Made by a program: the position numbers and the translations under genes | Shown: piece by piece, positions 43,172 through 53,816 of the stretch | Numbering within the stretch: position 1 is the stretch's first letter | How the letters are laid out: each line of letters opens with the position of its first letter | Origin: Acinetobacter piscicola | GTDB taxonomy: Bacteria; Pseudomonadota; Gammaproteobacteria; Pseudomonadales; Moraxellaceae | DNA: 64,000 nt | Reading direction: 5' to 3' | NCBI RefSeq assembly: GCF_015218165.1 | Contig: NZ_CP048659.1 | Location: 3,472,001 to 3,536,000 of the forward strand | Notes under the pieces: generated by a model | Seen by the model: only the letters and a program-made list of their open reading frames with translations | Told to the model about the DNA's origin: nothing | The model's database searches: none

Positions 43172-43495
43172 TTAACCTTCTAAATGACAGACATAGTCAA
43201 GTACATCATCAGTTTCAATTTTGAAACGGCTGTTGCCTGGTACGTAAAATGACTGTCCAGCACGGAATAATTCACTTTCCGCATTGTCTGCAATTTTGAC
43301 ACGACATTCACCAGAAATGATTTCCATACGTTCAGGTACATGTGTTTCAAACGTCAATGCTTCTTCTGTTGGTAAAATCACCCCAAGCGTTTTTTTCGTT
43401 CCGTCTTCAAACTGTACTGTGTGGCTAATGCATAGACCACCAAAATAAACGTTTGATTTTTTTATCACTGATACATGATCAAACTGAGTAGGCAT
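43172..43495 (-). CDS. ppnP: Pyrimidine/purine nucleoside phosphorylase (PpnP/YaiE)
   Basis: A 107-residue single-cupin protein splitting nucleosides with phosphate. Contains [22 protein letters not shown] and [15 protein letters not shown] stands 7 nt before the ATG at 43495, which excludes an upstream in-frame extension. Confidence 0.92.
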   Translation of the reverse strand: MPTQFDHVSVIKKSNVYFGGLCISHTVQFEDGTKKTLGVILPTEEALTFETHVPERMEIISGECRVKIADNAESELFRAGQSFYVPGNSRFKIETDDVLDYVCHLEG

Positions 43496-43767
43496 GCGTA
43501 TTCTCCAGATAATGCGCATTGATATTATGTCGTTCAGCCTAGTTTAATTGCACTCCCCAAACTAATCAATCTCTTGTTTTAAGGAAAATAATTCCAGACA
43601 AAATCTGCATTTTATTAAATGTAAATTTATCTCCAAGAATCGGTATTTTTTGCTTTAATTTACGCTAAAATATCCAAAATTCTTCACCATTAGAATCTAT
43701 TCTGACTTGTGACTACAACAAAACTTGACTATCTTAGAACTGAACTTTTCGCAGCTTGGATGCGTGT

Positions 43768-45429
43768 ATGCTGACACATTTAAATCTACTTAATTTTGCT
43801 TTAGCAGATAACCTTGCGATTGATATTGAACAAGGTTTTAATGTTTTAACAGGTGAAACAGGTGCAGGAAAGTCGCTTCTTTTAGATGCATTATCAGCAT
43901 GTTTAGGTGAACGTACAGATACCAATTACGTGCGTTACGGTGCAGAAAAAGCCGATATTACGGCAGTTTTTAGTTATCAAAACAATAGCCCAGAAGATTT
44001 ATGGTTAAAAACCCATGAGTTAGATGATGAGTCTGGTGAAATTCATTTAAGACGAGTCATTTTTGCTACAGGTCGTAGCAAAGCATGGATCAATGGTCGC
44101 CCAAGTAGCCTGTCAGAACTCAAAGAAATCGGGCGTTTATTGGTACAACTCTATAGCCAACACAGCCAGCAACAACTGTTAGAGCCCCCCTACCCTAAAC
44201 ATTGGCTAGACCGTTATAGTGACTTTCATACACCTGCTCAAGCTGTGCGTGATGCCTATAATGTATGGCAAAAAAATATTAAACTTCATCAGGCAGCTTT
44301 AGATGCTCAAGCCACACGTCTACAACGTATAGAAACCTTAGAGCTACAACTCGAAGAACTTGAAGATGTCATCACGACTGATTATAAAGAGATTGAACAA
44401 GAGTTTGACCGTTTAAGCCATCACGAACACATCATGCAAGACTGTAGTTATAGTCTAAATACACTAGATGAATCTGAACAAAATATCACACAAGAATTAT
44501 CTTCAATTTTACGCCGTATCGAATCTCATTCAGGACGCAGTGAGCAACTTTCAGAAATTTATAACTCACTGCTCAATGCACAAAGTGAATTAGAAGATGC
44601 AACAGCAAACTTACGTCAGTTTATTGACCGACAAAGTTTTGATCCTGAACGAATGGAGCAACTTAACTCACAATTAGAGATTTTCCACCGTTTAGCACGA
44701 AAATATCGTACCCAACCCGATGAACTCAAACAGCAATATGAAACTTGGCAAGCTGAGCTTGAACAATTACATCAGCTTGAAGCCCCTGAAACTTTAGCTG
44801 AACAAGTTGAACTTGCACATCAAGATTTTTTAAATAAAGCTCAATATTTAGATCAAATTCGTAGAGAAGCTGCTATTCCGCTTGCCAAACAACTCACTGA
44901 ACAAGTCAAGCAACTGGCTCTGCCTGAAGCACATTTTGAGTTTCGATTTGACCCATTGGAGCAGGTTTCTGGCGAGGGTCTAAGCTTTATTCAACTGCTA
45001 TTTACTGCCAATAAAGGCATTCCTGCACAACCCTTGGCTCGTGTGGCCTCTGGCGGTGAGTTATCACGTATTGCTTTAATTATGCAGGTTATGAATGCTG
45101 AAAAAACTGAATCTGAAGTTTTGGTTTTTGATGAAATTGATGTAGGAATCAGTGGCGGTACTGCAGAAATTGTCGGGCGTTTATTGGCGAATTTGGCACA
45201 ACATGTACAAATCTTATGTATTACACATCAAGCGCAAGTTGCCGCGCAATCTGATCAACATTTATTGGTGAAAAAATTACAGACAAACCCTGCAAGCAGT
45301 ACCATCATTGAACTTGAGGAAGAACAACGCATTTTCGAATTAGCACGTATGACAGGTGGTGTAGAAATTAGCGAAACGACTTTGCAACATGCCAAACAGT
45401 TACGCCAACTCAAGTTTCAACATGCTTGA
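43768..45429 (+). CDS. recN: DNA repair protein RecN
   Basis: SMC-like ATPase of 553 residues acting in double-strand-break repair. Walker A VLTGETGAGKSLLLDALS (~30-37), central coiled coil (~165-365), then ARVASGGELSRIALIMQV (signature) and VLVFDEIDVGISGG (Walker B). Start at MLTHLNLLNFALADN, 12 nt after an in-frame TTG. Divergent from ppnP. Confidence 0.96.
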   Translation: MLTHLNLLNFALADNLAIDIEQGFNVLTGETGAGKSLLLDALSACLGERTDTNYVRYGAEKADITAVFSYQNNSPEDLWLKTHELDDESGEIHLRRVIFATGRSKAWINGRPSSLSELKEIGRLLVQLYSQHSQQQLLEPPYPKHWLDRYSDFHTPAQAVRDAYNVWQKNIKLHQAALDAQATRLQRIETLELQLEELEDVITTDYKEIEQEFDRLSHHEHIMQDCSYSLNTLDESEQNITQELSSILRRIESHSGRSEQLSEIYNSLLNAQSELEDATANLRQFIDRQSFDPERMEQLNSQLEIFHRLARKYRTQPDELKQQYETWQAELEQLHQLEAPETLAEQVELAHQDFLNKAQYLDQIRREAAIPLAKQLTEQVKQLALPEAHFEFRFDPLEQVSGEGLSFIQLLFTANKGIPAQPLARVASGGELSRIALIMQVMNAEKTESEVLVFDEIDVGISGGTAEIVGRLLANLAQHVQILCITHQAQVAAQSDQHLLVKKLQTNPASSTIIELEEEQRIFELARMTGGVEISETTLQHAKQLRQLKFQHA

Positions 45430-45445
45430 GTTAAATGTATGCTAG

Positions 45446-45480
45446 AAAAAAAACCAGTGAATAATGCACTGGTTTTTTAT
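45446..45480. terminator. Terminator after recN
   Basis: AAAACCAGTG / CACTGGTTTT stem with T run. Confidence 0.85.
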
Positions 45481-45496
45481 TGTAAAGTATCAAAAA

Positions 45497-46486
45497 TTAC
45501 CACTTAATCGGCTGTTCACTTGAACCTGGTGTCATGTCATAGGTCGGGGTAAAACTTGAACCTTGCGAACCATAATTGGCATTTGGCTGCAACTTTAAAC
45601 CCACTAAAATTTCCTGACTTAAATTTTGAGCCAAGGTTTCTGCACTACTGTTATCTAAATTATTATTTAACAGATTTTGCACAGAATTTTTCGGTAACGC
45701 ACGGTTAAATGTACCTGATGCCACCACTTTACTGGTATTTGCTTCAATCACACGCCAAGTTAAACGCACTTGTTCTGCACCTTGATTTAAACCATACATT
45801 TGATGTGAACTTGCTGCAGACAAATCATTGATCCGCCCAACCAATAAATAATCTGCACCTACTTTTTGCCCAATACGCGCCATCTCATGTGGTGCACCAT
45901 CCCATTGTAAAAATGCATTTTCATATTGCATTTCATCAATATAATGACGATCCAACAAACTTAATTGCCCTGATTGTGCTAAAGAATTACCCAATGCATC
46001 TGCCAATTCTTCGCTAAACTCACCTGCTGAGTCAGATTGTGCTGAGCGATTATTTTTTTCATAAAACTGAAAGGGTAAAACGGCAATGCGTCTTAAATGT
46101 TGATCTTGCACAGTTGATTCATATTGAACAACATGCGCACGCACACGTGCACGATAGTTATTTTTTGAACCCGTAACACTCAACACTTGGAACTTGGTTA
46201 CTGAACCTGAGCCAACACTGTTCACACTAAATACAGGTGAAACTTTACCTGAATAACTCCAATTATTACCACTCATGGACATATTCACTGTTTCTTCAAG
46301 ATCTGCACGTGGTGAAACCGTTGCACCATTTACAGACTGTACAGCAATAAGTAATGCTTCAGAAATTGCCTGATGCTGTGTTTCACCGCTACCCGATGCT
46401 TCTTTAACCACTTCTTTTAATGCAGCAAATGCCGATGAGCAAAGACCCGCCGTAAGCAATGCTGAAAGAATAATTTTTTTCATCAT
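45497..46486 (-). CDS. CsgG/FlgO-like envelope protein
   Basis: A 329-residue protein with signal peptide (MMKKIILSALLTAGLCSSAFA) and a CsgG-type core: RRIAVLPFQFYEKN, ELADALGNSLAQSGQLSLLDR and GADYLLVGRINDLS. No lipobox, so periplasmic. Last gene of a conserved four-gene envelope cluster with LpoB and YcfL. Exact function unknown. Confidence 0.8.
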   Translation of the reverse strand: MMKKIILSALLTAGLCSSAFAALKEVVKEASGSGETQHQAISEALLIAVQSVNGATVSPRADLEETVNMSMSGNNWSYSGKVSPVFSVNSVGSGSVTKFQVLSVTGSKNNYRARVRAHVVQYESTVQDQHLRRIAVLPFQFYEKNNRSAQSDSAGEFSEELADALGNSLAQSGQLSLLDRHYIDEMQYENAFLQWDGAPHEMARIGQKVGADYLLVGRINDLSAASSHQMYGLNQGAEQVRLTWRVIEANTSKVVASGTFNRALPKNSVQNLLNNNLDNSSAETLAQNLSQEILVGLKLQPNANYGSQGSSFTPTYDMTPGSSEQPIKW

Positions 46487-46535
46487 GATTATGATCTCGT
46501 GCAACTGCGTTGAATAGCAGTTGCAACTTTATCAA

Positions 46536-47132
46536 TTACAAACCAAAAGTAGAGCGTTTAGCTGACTTACGAATTTCTTTTTCGCTGGTCCACTCAACAA
46601 TACCTGTTTGAATATTTTGAAGTTTTAATGTGAATTTATAATATACATCGCTCTTATTGCCTGAGTTTTTCACAATGCTTGATAAATTACCATTAAGCAT
46701 ATACTCAGCGCCAATATGACCACCTGCTTTTACAGATGTCGCTTGATTCACTAAACCACTATTTTTTTGGTAGTTTAATTGCTCAGCCATGGCATTTGCT
46801 GCCGTCATATCCACAAAACGGAATTTACCTGAGTTAATCAGTTTATTTTGAATGGTGTCAGTAATTGATTCAGTATCAATATGTTCTTGCGTCTTGTTAC
46901 GGATACGGTCAACAAACATCACAGGACGGCGGTTTTGGGTTAACTGAACCACCACTGGAAATGTCAACATATCGTCAACCATTTTGTCCGCAATCATTTG
47001 TAAATCAGTAGAACCAAAATCCTTGGTTAATGACTCAACAGCTTGTGCATCGCCATAACTGACATTGGTACTCGCACAACCTGTCAAAACTGACGCAGCA
47101 AAAAGTGATGCAACAACAAATTTAATTTTCAT
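46536..47132 (-). CDS. lpoB: Penicillin-binding protein activator LpoB
   Basis: Outer-membrane lipoprotein of 198 residues (lipobox VLTGCAS) that in enterobacteria activates PBP1B. Contains FVDRIRNKTQEHIDTESI, FRFVDMTAANAMAEQLNYQ and GAEYMLNGNLSSIV, characteristic of LpoB. Cluster neighbours YcfL and COG3014 are typical. Confidence 0.9.
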   Translation of the reverse strand: MKIKFVVASLFAASVLTGCASTNVSYGDAQAVESLTKDFGSTDLQMIADKMVDDMLTFPVVVQLTQNRRPVMFVDRIRNKTQEHIDTESITDTIQNKLINSGKFRFVDMTAANAMAEQLNYQKNSGLVNQATSVKAGGHIGAEYMLNGNLSSIVKNSGNKSDVYYKFTLKLQNIQTGIVEWTSEKEIRKSAKRSTFGL

Positions 47133-47146
47133 GAATTTTACCCTAA

Positions 47147-47551
47147 TTAATCATTCTTCAAATAAACAACAACATCAACTGCCGATGGGTTTGGCGCAAC
47201 AGATTGCACCGTTTTCACTTCACGACCTGTCAACTGAATAGGTTTCCAACGCGCACCTTCTGGATTGATTTCCATGCCTTGTGCGTCAACCCAAACAATT
47301 TTGTACTCAAAAGAGCGACTGACAAACCAACGGTCTTTAATTGCTAGCGATACTTTTTTCAGGTCACCCACGTAGGTCATATTGATGCGATCCACACCAA
47401 CCTTCGTACTTAACACAGGATTATTACTGATCGTTTTTACGCTATAAGTCCCATCAGCCGCAGTTTGCGTAGACAGTGAATTAGGTGCAGTACACGCAGC
47501 AAGACTTGCCACAAGCACACCCGCAAAAATTAGTTTTGAAGCTATTTTCAT
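47147..47551 (-). CDS. YcfL-like (DUF1425) lipoprotein
   Basis: A 134-residue protein with lipobox SLAACTAP and mature domain ending AVDVVVYLKND. The chosen ATG (47551) gives a normal signal peptide; a longer frame upstream lacks one. Lies between LpoB and the COG3014-like gene, as YcfL does in enterobacteria. Confidence 0.82.
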   Translation of the reverse strand: MKIASKLIFAGVLVASLAACTAPNSLSTQTAADGTYSVKTISNNPVLSTKVGVDRINMTYVGDLKKVSLAIKDRWFVSRSFEYKIVWVDAQGMEINPEGARWKPIQLTGREVKTVQSVAPNPSAVDVVVYLKND

Positions 47552-47570
47552 ACATTTCTCAATTTTTAGA

Positions 47571-48923
47571 TTAATGATTAATCGCACTAACGCTCGTTGA
47601 AATTTTATTATTGACATCATTGACATAGACAAAAATAGTTTGGTTTGGACTCGCATCAACTTTTATCGTGTCACTCATCGCTCCATTGCCTGAAATATGT
47701 AGATTATGGCTACCAGGCTTTACTTCAAAGCGTGCAATTTGTGTATTGCTTGGCAAAGTTGACCATGCTCTCAAGTCAGCTCGCTCTGTGGCAACGTTCA
47801 TCAAGTTACCTGCAAGTTGCCCCAAAGCACCCAGATGCTGTCCTAACTGCTGCTGTGCCACAAATTTAGTGGTTGCACGTACAATTTGACTAGAGACTGT
47901 ACTTGTCGTGCGTTCTTTTAATTCTTTAACCGCTAATGCGCCAATATCATTTAATATAAAGCTTTGCTGTGTTTCACGGTCACCTAAACGTACTCTTAGG
48001 CTCTGTGGTGCGGTATATGTACTCGGTTCATACGTTGCAAAAGCAATATTTACAAGACCATTTGGCACAGGAATCGCTAATTTATTCTCAATTTTTTTCG
48101 GCACAATGCCTTGCTCGATAAAAACAACAACAGGTACCGTGTCTTTACTTTTCGCAGTCATACGATCTAAACGCTGTACATCTTTGGCAATATTACTGTC
48201 CGCTTGTAATTCATAGGCTTTTTTATAGTCAACCAAAGCATCGTTATACTCACCTAATGCTTCCCATAAATTGGCTGCCATATAAAAGGCATAGGCATTT
48301 TGATAAGTGTTTTTAATACGTCCTGCAATTGTGTCTAAACCTGAAAATGCTTCATCTAAATTATTCACAGCTTGCGCATTTTCTTGTTTGGCTTTTTCTT
48401 TTTCCGATTTTTTCTCTAGCTCTTTTTCATGCTTAATTTCAATTTCACGTTGAATACGTTGTGCGATTCGCATCTCAACACCTGCTGCTTCAGCATCTTT
48501 GAGATAAATATAATTCTTAGCTTGAGAAATATGCGCTAACACCTGCTCATAAGGTGGAACCTCATAAGGAACAATGGAGTCATTACTCAACATTGAAAGT
48601 GCTTTAAAACCTAAACGAGAAGCACTGACTGTTGCTCGATTATTTTGTTTGTCCAATAATTCAAATGCTTTTTTATATAATTGACTACTTTCTTGGTATT
48701 GTTGGTTGACCTGTAAAATGCGTGCTTTTTCTAAGTGATACAAAATTGCGTCCTTAGAATCCATTTTCTTATCGATTGTTGCTGCAAATGCAGTCGGCAT
48801 GGTGGCATTTAAACTACTTCTGAATGCCATCCCCTCATCATCATAACTTCCAAAAACCCCCGCTTGAGAATTAAAAGAAACTGCCAATAAAATGAGTAAT
48901 AATTTGTTATTAAAACGTTTCAT
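47571..48923 (-). CDS. COG3014-like TPR envelope protein
   Basis: A 450-residue protein with signal peptide (MKRFNNKLLLILLAVSFNSQA). TPR-like helices in the first half (YHLEKARILQVNQQYQESSQLYKKAFELL; ALGEYNDALVDYKKAYEL), a coiled charged stretch (KHEKELEKKSEKEKAKQ), and a beta-rich C-terminal domain. It is first in the operon with YcfL, LpoB and the CsgG-like protein. The 390-bp gap 48924-49313 upstream is AT-rich divergent promoter sequence with no gene seen. Confidence 0.78.
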   Translation of the reverse strand: MKRFNNKLLLILLAVSFNSQAGVFGSYDDEGMAFRSSLNATMPTAFAATIDKKMDSKDAILYHLEKARILQVNQQYQESSQLYKKAFELLDKQNNRATVSASRLGFKALSMLSNDSIVPYEVPPYEQVLAHISQAKNYIYLKDAEAAGVEMRIAQRIQREIEIKHEKELEKKSEKEKAKQENAQAVNNLDEAFSGLDTIAGRIKNTYQNAYAFYMAANLWEALGEYNDALVDYKKAYELQADSNIAKDVQRLDRMTAKSKDTVPVVVFIEQGIVPKKIENKLAIPVPNGLVNIAFATYEPSTYTAPQSLRVRLGDRETQQSFILNDIGALAVKELKERTTSTVSSQIVRATTKFVAQQQLGQHLGALGQLAGNLMNVATERADLRAWSTLPSNTQIARFEVKPGSHNLHISGNGAMSDTIKVDASPNQTIFVYVNDVNNKISTSVSAINH

Positions 48924-49313
48924 AAAGTTTAAAATTATAATTTTCGATACATGAATAATACAAATTTATATGATTTTATTCAATAATCCAACATTTATTC
49001 ATTAAATTATTCATATTTCATTCATTAAACAAAGCTAAATAAAGCTAGAGTAATTGTTCTAAATTAACAGAATTATTGACTTTTTATTAAGCAAATATAT
49101 ATAGTCGAAGGATTATTTTAATGCTGTTTAAAAAATTCCAATCGACCATTTATTAATCAATAAATTTTAATTTCAACTTTTTTCTGCAATTTTTTAGCAT
49201 ATTAAATATTTATTTTCCAAGATCATGCCACAAGACAGCATAAATAAGTTATGGTATTTCAAAATGATTTACATAATTTTATACGTTTTTTAAGAATAAG
49301 GAGCAGCCTTTCG

Positions 49314-49868
49314 GTGACTAAACAATATTTAAAACATCGTTGTTTAATTGCGCCACCAGATTTGGCGGATGATTTTTTTTCGCATACGGTGATTTATATT
49401 GCACGACATGATGACGATGGTGCGCAAGGCATTATTATCAATCGTCCTACAGGCTTACAAATTAAAGAGTTATTGACAGATTTAGAAATTGCAGCAGACC
49501 ATGTTCACCCACATGAGGTTTTACAAGGTGGCCCTTTACGCCCCGAAGCAGGCTTTGTGCTTCATACAGGTCAACCGACTTGGCATTCTTCGATTGCGGT
49601 AGGTGAAAACATTTGTATTACCACCAGTAAAGATATTTTAGATGCGATTGCACACAATGAAGGTGTCGGACGTTATCAAATCGCATTAGGATATGCCAGC
49701 TGGGAAAAGAATCAATTGGAAAATGAAATCGCCCGTGGTGATTGGTTAGTCTGTGATTCAGACATGGATTTAGTATTTAATTTACCTTATGACGAGCGCT
49801 GGGACGCTGCATATCGTAAAATAGGCATTGATCGTACTTGGTTAGCCTCTGAGATTGGACATGCCTGA
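49314..49868 (+). CDS. algH: YqgE/AlgH family protein (UPF0301)
   Basis: A 184-residue protein with [47 protein letters not shown] and [16 protein letters not shown], diagnostic of the family. It starts with GTG at 49314 after AGGAG; upstream in-frame codons do not match the family. Overlaps ruvX, the standard algH-ruvX pair. Molecular function is not settled. Confidence 0.93.
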   Translation: MTKQYLKHRCLIAPPDLADDFFSHTVIYIARHDDDGAQGIIINRPTGLQIKELLTDLEIAADHVHPHEVLQGGPLRPEAGFVLHTGQPTWHSSIAVGENICITTSKDILDAIAHNEGVGRYQIALGYASWEKNQLENEIARGDWLVCDSDMDLVFNLPYDERWDAAYRKIGIDRTWLASEIGHA

Positions 49869-50304
49869 TTTATCCCAACCACAACTTATTTTAGCTTTTG
49901 ACTTTGGTACGCAAAAAATGGGGATGGCGGTTGGCTCATCACTGATTGAAAGTGCAAGCCCACTCAATTTATTTCCCATGAAAGATGGAATTCCCAATTG
50001 GGAAGCATTACTCAAAATCGTAAAACAACATCAACCCAATTTGTTTTTGGTCGGTTTGCCTTTAAATATGGATGATTCCGAGTCGGAATTATCAGCACGT
50101 GCCCGTAAATTTGCACGCCGTTTACGTCATCAAACCAACATTGAAACTTTGATGGTGGATGAGCGCCTAACGACACGTGAAGCAAGAGATGAGCTGGATC
50201 ACTATCAGGCACAAGGTCGTGCTAAAAACTTAGCCGCGGATAGTGTTGCCGCAGCATTATTTATTGAAAGTTGGTATCGAAATCCTCAAGGTGTTACACC
50301 TTAA
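49861..50304 (+). CDS. ruvX: RuvX/YqgF Holliday junction resolvase-like, 16S rRNA processing
   Basis: RNase H-fold protein of 147 residues: [15 protein letters not shown] (first Asp), [27 protein letters not shown] and [14 protein letters not shown] (last Asp). In E. coli it is implicated in pre-16S rRNA end processing. Overlaps algH by 8 nt. Confidence 0.94.
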   Translation: MPDLSQPQLILAFDFGTQKMGMAVGSSLIESASPLNLFPMKDGIPNWEALLKIVKQHQPNLFLVGLPLNMDDSESELSARARKFARRLRHQTNIETLMVDERLTTREARDELDHYQAQGRAKNLAADSVAAALFIESWYRNPQGVTP

Positions 50305-50341
50305 TTTTGGATCATATTATTTTTTAATCTGATCTATAAAA

Positions 50342-50369
50342 AATTGGGTGATCATTTGATCACCCAATT
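50342..50369. terminator. Bidirectional hairpin between ruvX and ppa
   Basis: Arms AATTGGGTGATCA / TGATCACCCAATT, 2-nt loop. Confidence 0.75.
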
Positions 50370-50394
50370 GCTTTGAATTTTTAATCAATTCAAA

Positions 50395-50922
50395 TTATTT
50401 TTTAGCAGCTTCGATTGATTTCAATACTTCAGCTTTAGCAACTTCTGAACCTTCCCAACCTGTCAATTTAACCCATTTACCTGGTTCTAAATCTTTGTAG
50501 TGTTGGAAGAAATGTTCAATTTGGTTGATCAACAATGGAGGAAGATCTGTATATTCTTGAACATCTTTATAAAGTGGTGTTAATTTTTCATGCGGAACTG
50601 CAACAAGTTTCGCATCGATACCACCGTCATCTTCCATGTTCAATTTACCGACTGGACGGCAACGAATCACAGAACCATGAACCAATGGGTGTGGTGTTAC
50701 AACCAATACGTCTAATGGGTCACCATCTTCAGATAATGTGTTTGGTACATAACCGTAGTTTGCTGGATAGAACATTGCAGTACCCATGAAACGGTCTACA
50801 AATAATGCATCAGAATCTTTATCTACTTCATATTTGATTGGAGATGCATTTGCAGGAATTTCAATAATTACATAGATGTCATTTGGTGCATCTTTACCCG
50901 CAGGGATATTGCTATAGCTCAT
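50395..50922 (-). CDS. ppa: Inorganic pyrophosphatase
   Basis: Family I Mg-dependent enzyme of 175 residues hydrolysing PPi. Catalytic signature [11 protein letters not shown], with [16 protein letters not shown] and KVLEPGKW-like [16 protein letters not shown] at 50922 gives the family start [13 protein letters not shown]. Confidence 0.96.
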   Translation of the reverse strand: MSYSNIPAGKDAPNDIYVIIEIPANASPIKYEVDKDSDALFVDRFMGTAMFYPANYGYVPNTLSEDGDPLDVLVVTPHPLVHGSVIRCRPVGKLNMEDDGGIDAKLVAVPHEKLTPLYKDVQEYTDLPPLLINQIEHFFQHYKDLEPGKWVKLTGWEGSEVAKAEVLKSIEAAKK

Positions 50923-51045
50923 AAGATACTCTTTTTCAGTGAAAGCCAATTTAAAATCGTGCTGATTATAACGCTAATTTAGCGAACTGGTGCAATTATA
51001 CAATTTGCATGGTGCAATTGAATATGCCACACATTACATATTTTT

Positions 51046-51444
51046 TTAAATCATTCGAATAATTGTAATGAGTAAAAATATTGGACATGCCATCGACATA
51101 AACCAAATAATCGAACGTAAAGTCGATAAGTTTAATAAATAGCAAATACCATAAATGATTCTAAGCACAATATAAGCACTGCCCATCATCATGGTAAAGC
51201 CTTGCGGTACCACCATATATTCAGCCATCAAAATTGCCGCAATAAATAAAGGCAAGCTTTCAAAACTATTTTGCTGTACAGCATTGGCACGTGCCGACAA
51301 ACCTGTTGTTTTTGCTAAAAATTCACGTGGATTTTGATTATCACTGCCTTTAAAACCACCTGTCACCTTAGCAATAATGGTAAAAATATAAGGCAATAAA
51401 CAGGCGATTAGAATTAAATATATGATGCCATTTATCCCAGACAT
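51046..51444 (-). CDS. MAPEG family membrane protein
   Basis: A 132-residue protein with four hydrophobic helices and the MAPEG pattern (GLSARANAVQQNSFESLPLF; YIVLRIIYGICYL). Family includes glutathione-linked membrane enzymes. Bacterial members are often uncharacterised. Confidence 0.82.
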   Translation of the reverse strand: MSGINGIIYLILIACLLPYIFTIIAKVTGGFKGSDNQNPREFLAKTTGLSARANAVQQNSFESLPLFIAAILMAEYMVVPQGFTMMMGSAYIVLRIIYGICYLLNLSTLRSIIWFMSMACPIFLLITIIRMI

Positions 51445-51549
51445 GAATTTATTCTCATGAAATTTACAAGTTGAATATCATAACACGTCAATGTTGTTAT
51501 AATTTTCTCTAAGTATAGCGTTTTGCAAATATTGTGTAATGGAGAAATC

Positions 51550-51948
51550 ATGCAGCCTTCTGATCAGCAAGACCTGTTGAATGTCTTAGAACAACAGCGT
51601 CAACAACTGCAACAAGTGGATCGTGTTTTAAAAATTGTGCTGCCGATTGCTGCGTTTTTACTTTGCGTAATTTGCGCCAATTTTAACTGGCAATCTACAC
51701 TCGGCACCTTCGTTATGCTGCTTGTCGCTTTTTACGCGGTAGGTATTCTGAAGATGAACCTTTATCTTTGGTTTGCCATCATTACTTTATATTGCTTAGT
51801 CGATATTTATTTCAGTTATTCAGCCTTTCCTTCGTCTGCGATTGGCCGCCAACTCGGTACGATGCTCACTTTTACGGCTATTTTAGGTTACGGTCGTCCC
51901 TATATTGACCAATGGTATTTAAAAAGTCAGGGGAAAAATCAACCTTAA
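51550..51948 (+). CDS. Small membrane protein, unknown
   Basis: A 132-residue protein. A Gln-rich coiled N-terminus (LNVLEQQRQQLQQVDRVL) is followed by three to four membrane helices. GGAG 5-8 nt before ATG 51550 fixes the start. No family recognised. Ends before a bidirectional terminator. Confidence 0.7.
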   Translation: MQPSDQQDLLNVLEQQRQQLQQVDRVLKIVLPIAAFLLCVICANFNWQSTLGTFVMLLVAFYAVGILKMNLYLWFAIITLYCLVDIYFSYSAFPSSAIGRQLGTMLTFTAILGYGRPYIDQWYLKSQGKNQP

Positions 51949-51954
51949 CAAATA

Positions 51955-51984
51955 AAAAAAGCGCCAATATATGGCGCTTTTTTA
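51955..51984. terminator. Bidirectional terminator
   Basis: AAAAAAAGCGCCA / TGGCGCTTTTTT, between convergent genes. Confidence 0.85.
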
Positions 51985-51993
51985 TAGCTTGAA

Positions 51994-53667
51994 TTACTTA
52001 CGCAAATCTTTACGTAAAATCTTACCGACATTTGATTTTGGCAATTCATCCATAAACTCAACATAACGTGGGCGTTTATAACCCGTTAAGTTTTCTTTGG
52101 CATAGGCTAAAACTTCTTCAGTGGTTAAAGACGGATCTTTTTTCACCACAAACAGTTTTGGCACTTCACCTGATTTCTCATCTTCCACCCCAATTGCAGC
52201 AACTTCCAAAACTTTCGGATGTTTTGCAATCACTTCTTCGATTTCAGATGGGTAAACATTAAAACCAGACACCAAAATCATGTCTTTTTTACGATCTACA
52301 ATTTTAAAGAAACCACGTTCATTCATGATCCCGATATCGCCTGTACGGAAATAGCCGTCAGCAGTCATGACTTTTGCAGTTTCATCAGGACGGTTCCAAT
52401 AGCCTTTCATCACTTGTGGACCACGAATCGAGATCTCACCTTGCTCACCTTGTGCCAAGTGATTACCGTCGTCATCTAAAATTGCGACATCAGTCAATGG
52501 TAAAGGAATACCAATCGTACCGCTAAATTCATCCGATGCAGGTGGATTTGCTGTTGCAACTGGAGATGTTTCAGATAAACCATATCCTTCGATAATGACC
52601 GTACCTGTGACTTTTTTCCATTCTTCAGCTGTTGAAGGTAGCACTGCCATACCACCGCCCATTGCCATTTTTAGTTTACTAAAATCAAGCTGACGGAATT
52701 CTTCATTATGCACCAACGCATTGAAGAGCGTATTCACCGCAGGAAAGAATCCTGGTTGATACTTACGTAACTCTTTCATCACAGCAGGCAGGTCACGTGG
52801 ATTTGGAATCAAGATATTGGCTTGACCTTTGTACATGCCATACAGTGCACACACCATAAATGCAAAGATATGATACAACGGCAATGCACAGAAAATACGG
52901 TCATCTTTGGCACCATCGCCTTTACCAAATTTACTTTGGAAAATACCATCACATTGCAGCAAGTTAGCCACTAAGTTGCGATGTGTCAGTTCAGCACCTT
53001 TTGAAACGCCTGTGGTACCACCGGTATATTGCAATACCGCAGTATCGCTCAAAGTCATGGTTGGGCGTTTGTAGTTATTAGCACTGACTTTGGACATTGC
53101 GGCATTGAATTTAACATGACCCGGAATGTTCCAAGCAGGAATTTGTTTACGTACAGAACGTAAAACAAAGTTCACCAAGGTACCTTTTAATGTACCTAAC
53201 ATATCACCCACTGAAGCAACAATCACATGTTTAACGGGTGTTTTACCAATAATGCTTTGATAGACTGAAGCAAAGTTTTCAATGATCACAAGTGCTTCTG
53301 TACCCGAATCATTGAGCTGATGTTCAAGCTCACGTGCTGTATACAGTGGGTTGACGTTGACCAAAACTAACCCTGCTCTGAACACACCTAAAGCAACCAC
53401 AGGATATTGCAGTACATTTGGCATCATCACTGCAACACGACTGCCCTTTGCTAAGCCTAAACTTTGAAGATATGTGGCAAACTTACGGCTAGCGAGTTCT
53501 AATTCACTAAAAGATAGCGTCTTATCCATAAAGATAAAGGCATCTCGTGAACCAAATTTTTGGAAATTACGCTCAAAAACATCAATAAGCGATGTATTTT
53601 CCTGTGGCAATTCTACAGTCTCAGGAATGCCTGTTTTTTGATATTCTGCGTACCAAATCTTTTCCAT
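51994..53667 (-). CDS. fadD: Long-chain fatty acid-CoA ligase
   Basis: Adenylate-forming enzyme of 557 residues that activates fatty acids. YTGGTTGVSKGAELTH (P-loop), EGYGLSETSPVA, GYFRTGDIG, DRKKDMILVSGFNVYP and C-terminal PKSNVGKILRKDL with the catalytic lysine. Close in form to FadD. No signal peptide. Confidence 0.93.
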   Translation of the reverse strand: MEKIWYAEYQKTGIPETVELPQENTSLIDVFERNFQKFGSRDAFIFMDKTLSFSELELASRKFATYLQSLGLAKGSRVAVMMPNVLQYPVVALGVFRAGLVLVNVNPLYTARELEHQLNDSGTEALVIIENFASVYQSIIGKTPVKHVIVASVGDMLGTLKGTLVNFVLRSVRKQIPAWNIPGHVKFNAAMSKVSANNYKRPTMTLSDTAVLQYTGGTTGVSKGAELTHRNLVANLLQCDGIFQSKFGKGDGAKDDRIFCALPLYHIFAFMVCALYGMYKGQANILIPNPRDLPAVMKELRKYQPGFFPAVNTLFNALVHNEEFRQLDFSKLKMAMGGGMAVLPSTAEEWKKVTGTVIIEGYGLSETSPVATANPPASDEFSGTIGIPLPLTDVAILDDDGNHLAQGEQGEISIRGPQVMKGYWNRPDETAKVMTADGYFRTGDIGIMNERGFFKIVDRKKDMILVSGFNVYPSEIEEVIAKHPKVLEVAAIGVEDEKSGEVPKLFVVKKDPSLTTEEVLAYAKENLTGYKRPRYVEFMDELPKSNVGKILRKDLRK

Positions 53668-53816
53668 AATGCCATATTCTCCAATCAGTAATCCTTAGTT
53701 TTCAGCTGTTTTTCTCAACATTAAGCATATTTGTTTGGCTTGTTGCGCTTAATGTTGGCATCCATTTTCATAAATACAGATCATATATAACGTATTTTGA
53801 GCAATGGATGCTAGTT